Shown one piece after another: positions 57,624 through 64,000 of a DNA stretch of 64,000 nt; position 1 is the first letter of the stretch, and each line of letters begins with the position of its first letter. This DNA comes from Candidozyma auris (lineage: Eukaryota; Ascomycota; Pichiomycetes; Serinales; Metschnikowiaceae). A program made the position numbers and the translations under genes. A model generated the notes under the pieces. That model had not been told where the DNA came from. It did not search any database and saw only the letters and a list, made by a program, of their open reading frames with translations. Where the stretch lies: positions 434,001-498,000 of the forward strand of contig NC_072817.1 of NCBI RefSeq assembly GCF_003013715.1, in the 5' to 3' direction.

Positions 57624-60600
57624 ATGAACGGTGACACCACACTAAGATTTGAATCTCCGGCAAAGCTGGAGGATGGCACGACGAAGAAAAACTCACGAGC
57701 GGGCAAGGAGAGATGCTCCGTCCATGATTTAAATACGGCGGTTCCTCCGGATTTCAAGCTGAGGGTGCTTCAATTCTTCTACAAACATGGGCTTGCTTCA
57801 AGGCCCTCCTTTATGCAAGAAATCTACTCTAGGATCCCCAGGAGAATATATGTTAATATGGAATTGCCAGAAGACTTGATCGATCATGAATCAGGAAAGC
57901 CATTGGTAACAATTCCCGGTAACAAAATAAGGTCAACGAAATATACCCCTCTTTCGTTCCTCCCAAAAAATCTATTTTACCAATTTGAGAATATAGCGAA
58001 CATTTATTTTCTCGTTTTGGTTATATTAGGCGCCTTCCAAGTTTTTGGAGTGGAGAGCCCTGGTCTTGCTGCCGTCCCTTTAATTGTGATCGTTTGTATT
58101 ACGGCAATCAAAGATGCGTTCGAAGATTTTCGGAGAGTGGTTAGTGATGCGGAGCTTAATAACTCGCCAATACACTTGTTGACAGGCCTTCACAACAATA
58201 ACGTTATTGTAGATGACGTTGGCCCATGGAGAAGATTCAAGAAGAAGTGTACTCGAGGGACGATTCGGAGCTATCGGTGGCTTAAGAAATTCTGCATAAC
58301 CTTATTCGCAAGCAAAGAAAAGAAGAAGGAGTTCATCGAAACTTTGGTTCAAGAGGAAGCAAATGAGCTTCATCGAGTCTCTACTGTCCACTCAGATCGC
58401 ACTTTCAACTCCGATCTTCCTCGACCATCTCTAGGATCGAGGAACCCCAGAAAATCACATCAACTGCACAGGAATCGAGCTCCAACTAAGCCGTCAGCAG
58501 ATTGTCTTTTGAATCCTGAGCTACAAAAACAGAAGGCATTGGACCCCTCTACTTCAACAACTTCGTTTAAAAATCGTAGGTGGAAGGACGTTAACGTCGG
58601 GGATTTCGTTCGTGTCAGAGCTAATGAGGGAGTCCCTGCCGATATGATCATAATTTCTACTTCAGATGAGGATGGTGTCTGCTACGTGGAGACAAAGAAC
58701 CTAGATGGAGAGACTAATTTAAAGACCAAAAGCTGTTTGAAATGCGGCGGTTTGAGCCATCTAAAGCACTCCACGGATCTTGGGAACACCAAATTTTGGG
58801 TAGAGTGTGATCCACCAAATGCACATCTATACTCATTTCGGGGAACCATTCATTACGAAAATTATGATGAAGATGGGCATTTGGTTAATTCTGATGAGAA
58901 AGAATCCATCACTTATGACAACATATTGTTGAGAGGGTGTGCCTTGCGAAATACAAAGTGGGTAATCGGTGTAGTTGTCTACACCGGTTGCGAAACGAAG
59001 ATCGATATGAATAGTGGGAACACTCCAGTGAAGAAATCGAAAATTTCGAATGAGCTCAACTTTTCAGTACTCATCAATTTTCTGGTGTTATTCGTATTGT
59101 GTTTTGTCTCAGGGCTCATAAACGGTCTTTTTTACAACGATCAGGATACTTCTAGACAGTATTTTGAATTTGAAGCTTATTCTCCGACATCCGCTGGAAA
59201 TGGGGTGCTCGCATTCTTTGTTACCTTGATCATCTACCAATCTTTGGTTCCAATTTCACTTTATATCTCGATTGAAATCATCAAGACTGCTCAAGCATTC
59301 TTCATTCATTCAGACATTAAGATGTACTATCCCAAATTGGACTTTCCATGCATCCCTCAGTCATGGAATATTTCCGATGATTTGGGGCAGATTGCTTACA
59401 TATTTAGCGATAAGACTGGCACATTGACTCAAAATGTCATGGAGTTTAGAAAGTGCACCATTGGGGGAAGGTCATATGGCCTCGCATATACAGAAGCGAA
59501 GCAGGGAATGGATAAACGGCGCGGCATTGATATATTGGCCGAGTCTGAACGGTGGAAAAAAGCTATCGAGAAAGACAAGTCGGAGATGATCCTGAATTTG
59601 CAGTCATACGTAAAAAACAGTCAGTTTCGAGAATCAGCGTTAACGTTTGTGTCGAATCAGTATGTTGAGGATACTATTTTACCAAACACTCTCATTTCTG
59701 AAACAAAGGATGCTAATGAGAGATTCATGTTGGCATTAGCTGTCTGTCACACCGTGGTTACTGAGCCGCACGCTGCTGATCCTGAATTGAATGACTTTAA
59801 AGCAGAATCCCCAGATGAAGCAGCCTTAGTATCAGTGGCTAGAGATCTTGGGTTCGCATTCAAGCTGAGGAATCGCAACAGCATAGAGCTCGAAATATAC
59901 GGAGAGAACAGACAATTCGAAGTTCTCCACATCATTGCCTTCACGTCAGCAAGGAAGAGAATGTCGTGTGTTTTACGTGATGAGGAGGGGCGTATTATGT
60001 TGATAACCAAAGGTGCTGACAGCGCCATTTATCAAAGGTTAGCGCAAACGAAAACATCTGATGAAGTATTGAAAAGAACTGCTCTTCATCTAGAGGACTT
60101 TGCTAAAGAAGGTCTCAGGACGCTATGCATTGCTCAGAGGTACTTGGATAGCAATGAATTCGCTGCTTGGTATCGAAGGTACAAAGAAGCAGCCGCATCG
60201 ATTGATGACGATAGAGAGGAGACTATTGAATCTATCAATGATGAGATCGAGTGTGAACTCGAGTTGCTTGGTGGCACTGCAATTGAAGATCGTCTCCAAG
60301 AAGGGGTTCCTGACTCCATTTCGATATTGGGGGAGGCAGGTATTCGCTTGTGGGTCTTGACGGGCGATAGAATCGAAACAGCCATCAACATTGGCTTTTC
60401 TTGTAACTTGCTTGGTAATGATATGAAGCTTCTAGTTATACGACAAGACGACGGCAACCCTGATGACATCAGCCACATTGACAATTTTATCACTGAATAC
60501 TTGCTGGAAGTGTCGGGACTTCTGTTTGATGACGAAAGTGATATCAACGCAGCTATAAAGCTTGCCAAAACAGATATTTCGATGCCGAAGGCCAATACCG

Positions 60601-62129
60601 CCCTCATTGTCGATGGTGATGCTCTTAGATTGGTTTTCGACGATACTTCTCTCGATACAGCATTACAAAAGAAGTTTGTGCTCCTTGGCAAGTATTGTAA
60701 ATCTGTTTTATGCTGCCGTGTTTCACCGGCTCAAAAAGCCCAGGTTGTAAAAGTTGTCAAAGAAAACCTTCGAGCAATGACACTTGCCATCGGTGATGGT
60801 GCCAATGATGTTGCTATGATTCAGGCAGCGAATGTTGGTGTTGGTATTGCCGGGGAAGAGGGAAGACAAGCTGTGATGTCCGCAGACTATGCTATTGGAC
60901 AATTTCGCTTTTTAAGTCGTCTACTACTAGTGCATGGACATTGGTCTTATAAGAAGCTAGCTGAGATGATTCCCTGCTTTTTCTACAAAAATGTCGTCTT
61001 TACCTTCACCTGTTTTTGGTATGGCATATTCAATGACTTTGATGGCTCATACCTTTATGAGTACACCTTTTTAATGTTTTACAATTTGGCCTTTACGTCT
61101 CTTCCTGTCATCTTCCTCGGTATATTTGATCAGGATGTTAGTGGTGCTGTTGCTCTAATTGTGCCGCAACTTTACAGGTCTGGCATCTTGAGCCTCGATT
61201 GGTCGCAGTATAAATTCATTTGGTACATGATGGATGGGCTTTATCAGTCGGTCATTGCATTCTTTTTTCCATACCTTCTTTACTATGTTTCCTTCCAAAA
61301 CCATGAGGGATTACCTATAGATCATAGATTTTGGATGGGGGTTCTTTGTTGTTGCGTTGCAGTGACAGGATGTAACATTTATGTTCTCCTTCAGCAATAC
61401 AGGTGGGATTGGTTGTCCCTTCTCATTTATGCGCTATCAACTCTAGTTGTCTTCTTTTGGGTTGGCGTTTGGTCTGCCAGGGTTTATGTCGGAGAATTCT
61501 ACAAGGCAGCTCCGCAGCTATTCGGAACACTAGGGTTTTGGTGCTGTTATCTCGTTGCTACCATCATATGCATTTGGCCACGCTTCACGTATGATTTCAT
61601 CATGAGGCACTTCAAACCCAAGGATGTGGACGTTATTCGAGAGCAAATCAGAGATGGGGCATTCAATAATTTTCCAATGGATTACGATCCCACTAACATG
61701 TCCGATGTTGAAAAGCAGAGGATTCTTCAACGTTTAAATGAGGGTGACACAGAGTTATTGGAGAAGGTGAAAATTGCAGTTGAACCAGAAAAGGAAAGTG
61801 ACGCTCTAGAGAGCTCTCATGACGACAACAAAGTTTCTCGAGCTCTTAGAAGTATTCGGAGAGGCACCATAAGCAGATCAAGAAATAATACCATGAGATC
61901 TAGAAGAGACACCGCCAGCGATCAAGCAAAGTACAATCAAAAATTGATCAGCAAGACCCTCGATTTGTCTCAAATTAGACTGGAAATGATGAAAACTGGT
62001 GAGTACCGAACAGGAGCCAGGAACTCTCTCGACAGAATCTCTACTACGCAAGGTCTTCCGGGCCTAACCCAGGCAGAAACTCTACTTAGTTACCACACGC
62101 GGCAAAGTATAAATTTTGATCGCGCATAA
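57624..62129 (+). CDS. P4-type ATPase, phospholipid flippase (Dnf1/Dnf2 type)
   Basis: Moves phospholipids from the outer to the cytosolic leaflet of the plasma membrane, usually with an Lem3/Cdc50-type partner. 1501 aa. Visible parts: the N-terminal IPGNKIRSTKYTPLSFLPKNL, the first TM pair with FENIANIYFLVLVIL, the actuator loop NLDGETNLKTK, PISLYISIEIIKTAQAFF in TM4, the phosphorylation site DKTGTLTQN (Asp near 596), KAESPDEAALV, the hinge LTGDRIETAINIGFSC, GDGANDVAMIQAA, and about six C-terminal TM helices. Length and the long tail fit Dnf1/Dnf2 rather than Drs2 or Neo1. Which of the two cannot be told. Confidence 0.93.
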   Translation: MNGDTTLRFESPAKLEDGTTKKNSRAGKERCSVHDLNTAVPPDFKLRVLQFFYKHGLASRPSFMQEIYSRIPRRIYVNMELPEDLIDHESGKPLVTIPGNKIRSTKYTPLSFLPKNLFYQFENIANIYFLVLVILGAFQVFGVESPGLAAVPLIVIVCITAIKDAFEDFRRVVSDAELNNSPIHLLTGLHNNNVIVDDVGPWRRFKKKCTRGTIRSYRWLKKFCITLFASKEKKKEFIETLVQEEANELHRVSTVHSDRTFNSDLPRPSLGSRNPRKSHQLHRNRAPTKPSADCLLNPELQKQKALDPSTSTTSFKNRRWKDVNVGDFVRVRANEGVPADMIIISTSDEDGVCYVETKNLDGETNLKTKSCLKCGGLSHLKHSTDLGNTKFWVECDPPNAHLYSFRGTIHYENYDEDGHLVNSDEKESITYDNILLRGCALRNTKWVIGVVVYTGCETKIDMNSGNTPVKKSKISNELNFSVLINFLVLFVLCFVSGLINGLFYNDQDTSRQYFEFEAYSPTSAGNGVLAFFVTLIIYQSLVPISLYISIEIIKTAQAFFIHSDIKMYYPKLDFPCIPQSWNISDDLGQIAYIFSDKTGTLTQNVMEFRKCTIGGRSYGLAYTEAKQGMDKRRGIDILAESERWKKAIEKDKSEMILNLQSYVKNSQFRESALTFVSNQYVEDTILPNTLISETKDANERFMLALAVCHTVVTEPHAADPELNDFKAESPDEAALVSVARDLGFAFKLRNRNSIELEIYGENRQFEVLHIIAFTSARKRMSCVLRDEEGRIMLITKGADSAIYQRLAQTKTSDEVLKRTALHLEDFAKEGLRTLCIAQRYLDSNEFAAWYRRYKEAAASIDDDREETIESINDEIECELELLGGTAIEDRLQEGVPDSISILGEAGIRLWVLTGDRIETAINIGFSCNLLGNDMKLLVIRQDDGNPDDISHIDNFITEYLLEVSGLLFDDESDINAAIKLAKTDISMPKANTALIVDGDALRLVFDDTSLDTALQKKFVLLGKYCKSVLCCRVSPAQKAQVVKVVKENLRAMTLAIGDGANDVAMIQAANVGVGIAGEEGRQAVMSADYAIGQFRFLSRLLLVHGHWSYKKLAEMIPCFFYKNVVFTFTCFWYGIFNDFDGSYLYEYTFLMFYNLAFTSLPVIFLGIFDQDVSGAVALIVPQLYRSGILSLDWSQYKFIWYMMDGLYQSVIAFFFPYLLYYVSFQNHEGLPIDHRFWMGVLCCCVAVTGCNIYVLLQQYRWDWLSLLIYALSTLVVFFWVGVWSARVYVGEFYKAAPQLFGTLGFWCCYLVATIICIWPRFTYDFIMRHFKPKDVDVIREQIRDGAFNNFPMDYDPTNMSDVEKQRILQRLNEGDTELLEKVKIAVEPEKESDALESSHDDNKVSRALRSIRRGTISRSRNNTMRSRRDTASDQAKYNQKLISKTLDLSQIRLEMMKTGEYRTGARNSLDRISTTQGLPGLTQAETLLSYHTRQSINFDRA

Positions 62130-62177
62130 ATACACGACCTCAATCTCTTCGACCTTACCTCTCCGAACGGTATACCA

Positions 62178-64000
62178 ATGTTTCGATATTGCCTATTGAG
62201 TACGCCTTCGACTTTGGGTTTTAAAATTTCTCGCCTTCTGTTTGGTAATGATATTCATGTTCTTGCAGATCCTGCTTGGGATGGTCTCAATCCCAGTGAT
62301 GCCGACTTTTTGGAAACATATTTGAATGACTCTAATTTCATACTTCTATCGCATTCAACGCCGGCGTTCATTGGAGGTTATGCATTGTTATGTTCTAGAT
62401 TTCCAGTCCTTATGTCTTCGATTCCAGTATACTCTACTGTAGCGGTGACTCAGTTGGGTAGGGTTTCAAGCGTCGAATTTTATCGGGCTAAGGGTCACTT
62501 AGGACCAGTTGAAAATGCCTTTTTGGAAGTTCGTGACATTGATGAGTATTTTGATAGAATAATTCTGATCAAGTTCGCCCAAAATGTTAGTGTTCTAGAC
62601 AATCGCATGTCGTTATCAGCATTCAATGCCGGTCACACTTTGGGCGGTTGCTTCTGGTTACTATTGAGGAAGAAGGTAAAAATTGTCTATGCGCCAGCCT
62701 GGAACCAATCAAAAGATTCTTTTTTAGAAGGGGCTGCATTTTTATCAACGAGTAATGAGAATTCGATCACGTCTTTGACTCGACCGACCGCTCTTATAAC
62801 TGGATCAGAATTGGGTTCAAACTTGTCGCATAAGAAACGGGTGGAGAAGTTGTTGCATCTTGTAGATGCGACACTTGCTAATGGAGGGGCAGTTTTTCTA
62901 CCTACAACTATATCTGGCAGATTTTTGGAGGTGCTTCATCTCATCGATACCTATTTATCTAATCTTCAAGGTGCTGCTATTCCAGTCTACTTTATTTCAT
63001 ACACCGGAACCAAAGTACTTAGTTATACTTCCAATTTATCTGACTGGATGGCATCGAATATGATGAAAGAGTATGAAGGCTTAAGCGGAGACGACAAAGC
63101 TTTTACTAATACACCATTCGATCCTTCTAAAGTTGACTTGCTTTTGGATCCAACGGAGCTAGCGCTGTATCCTGGACCAAAAGTTGTTTTTGCGTCTGGT
63201 ATCGACCTTCAAGGAGGTGACCTTTCTTCAAAAGCACTACGGTTGCTTTGTCGAGACGAGAGAACCACAATTATCCTCACCGAGAAAAGTTCGCAGACGG
63301 CTTCATCATCCCTTGCATCGAAGCTTTATACTGAGTGGTATGAGCATGTTTCAAAACGAAACAATGGTAGTGTGGAAGACGGTGTCCCAATTCCCCTAGA
63401 AAAGTGTTTTGCACCAGCTGAGTTCGTCGAGGAGATAGCTTTAAAAGGAACAGATCTAGCATCTTTTAAGGCGGCAGTTAGTGAGCGAAGACATCAAAAA
63501 GCTTTGGCCAGTATCAAATCCAAGAGAACTCAAAAACTCCTTCAGTCAAGTTTGCACTCCGATGATTCGGATGATTCTGATGAAGAACCTGGCGAGGGTG
63601 GTGAAGAGGAGGCTGATGTCAGTTTCTCAGAATTGAACTCAATAGATCCAAAAAAAAATAATGCTAAAAACGATGGAAGTTCGTCTCTTAATGAAGCAGA
63701 GAGAATCATTAGCGACGAAGCCAGGAGCCCAAACAATCATGGGCTTGAATCAAGTGCATCGACAGCGTTCAAGCATACTCTGGATATTAAATCGCCTGCA
63801 ACTGAATCCAACATTTTTAAAGCGCCTTCAGATGCAGTGGATGAGACCCTCATCTATGAGTTTGTCATTGACCGGTTAGATTCTCAAAAGCCTCTCGATG
63901 TGCGAATCACAAATAAATTAAGGCCAAAACAAGCAATGTTTCCAAACATCAATTGGAAAAGAAGGAAAATTGATGATTATGGTGAGATTATTGATCTCAA
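62178..64000 (+). CDS. CFT2: Cft2/Ydh1, CPSF100-like subunit of the mRNA 3'-end processing complex (partial)
   Basis: Non-catalytic metallo-beta-lactamase/beta-CASP partner of Brr5/Ysh1 in the cleavage and polyadenylation factor. 607 codons are open to the right window edge. Marks are FGNDIHVLADPAWDG, VYSTVAVTQLGRVS, SAFNAGHTLGG, IVYAPAWNQSKD, TRPTALITGSE and, near the edge, QAMFPNINW followed by KIDDYGEIIDL. These align in order with yeast Cft2. The zinc-binding His motif of the nuclease is replaced by LSHSTPAFIGG, as expected for this inactive subunit. A long acidic Ser/Asp region lies at about 455-520. Confidence 0.9.
   Translation, partial: MFRYCLLSTPSTLGFKISRLLFGNDIHVLADPAWDGLNPSDADFLETYLNDSNFILLSHSTPAFIGGYALLCSRFPVLMSSIPVYSTVAVTQLGRVSSVEFYRAKGHLGPVENAFLEVRDIDEYFDRIILIKFAQNVSVLDNRMSLSAFNAGHTLGGCFWLLLRKKVKIVYAPAWNQSKDSFLEGAAFLSTSNENSITSLTRPTALITGSELGSNLSHKKRVEKLLHLVDATLANGGAVFLPTTISGRFLEVLHLIDTYLSNLQGAAIPVYFISYTGTKVLSYTSNLSDWMASNMMKEYEGLSGDDKAFTNTPFDPSKVDLLLDPTELALYPGPKVVFASGIDLQGGDLSSKALRLLCRDERTTIILTEKSSQTASSSLASKLYTEWYEHVSKRNNGSVEDGVPIPLEKCFAPAEFVEEIALKGTDLASFKAAVSERRHQKALASIKSKRTQKLLQSSLHSDDSDDSDEEPGEGGEEEADVSFSELNSIDPKKNNAKNDGSSSLNEAERIISDEARSPNNHGLESSASTAFKHTLDIKSPATESNIFKAPSDAVDETLIYEFVIDRLDSQKPLDVRITNKLRPKQAMFPNINWKRRKIDDYGEIIDL

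Noticed and set aside
1..64000. CRISPR arrays, prokaryotic operons or phage genes
   Set aside because: No spaced direct repeats or bacterial-type gene organisation is present; the window is eukaryotic.

Overview
The window is nuclear DNA of a budding yeast. The proteins are Saccharomycotina orthologues (BMH1, CDC12, PPN1, YOX1, TIF34, GET3, CTF8, SNF8, DEG1, SPB4, ULA1, NDE1, MBP1, LNP1, EGD2, CFT2), genes are compact and mostly intronless, and the splice signals are yeast-like (GTATGT, TACTAAC). I infer a CTG-clade yeast, perhaps Metschnikowiaceae/Clavispora. Reasons are a Dicer-type RNase III with two dsRNA-binding domains, an SPX-RING protein, lunapark, a possible Hyr/Iff-type adhesin remnant, and a CTG codon at a P4-ATPase position where Ser is common. 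The species cannot be fixed from the sequence alone.

Layout. 0-8.4 kb: left-edge minus-strand gene with a mitochondrial-type presequence, RNase III/Dicer, an unrecognised 489-aa protein, tRNA-Ser(AGA), a decayed adhesin-like gene, and ARX1. 8.4-25.8 kb: BMH1 (with a probable 5'-UTR intron), septin CDC12, a Zn(II)2Cys6 regulator, PPN1, homeobox YOX1, TIF34, a dienelactone hydrolase, and a spliced SERF/4F5 gene. The long gaps of 1-2 kb are here. 25.9-36.1 kb is an accessory, partly broken region. It holds a repeat protein whose frame breaks in an A13 run, GET3, a secreted protein with an in-frame TAA, a 30-aa metallothionein, tRNA-Arg(TCT), and a tandem array of three seven-TM paralogues. The middle paralogue carries a one-base deletion, and the 3' end of the upstream one is triplicated as 133-bp repeats. 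36.7-64 kb is dense core genome: CTF8, a hydrolase-phosphatase fusion, SNF8, DEG1, SPB4, ULA1, an SPX-RING protein, NDE1, a small coiled-coil protein, MBP1, a tail-anchored protein, LNP1, EGD2, a Dnf1/2-type flippase, and CFT2 running off the right edge.

Shared themes. Phosphate: PPN1 with Pho4-type E-boxes, and the SPX-RING protein. Cell cycle and septation: MBP1, YOX1, CDC12, CTF8, BMH1. ER and membrane: GET3, a possible tail-anchored client, LNP1, the flippase. RNA: Dicer/RNase III, SPB4, DEG1, ARX1, CFT2. Several convergent pairs end only 3-38 bp apart, so overlapping 3' transcripts are likely; this matters if the RNase III is a Dicer. The most unusual material lies at 25.9-36.1 kb.
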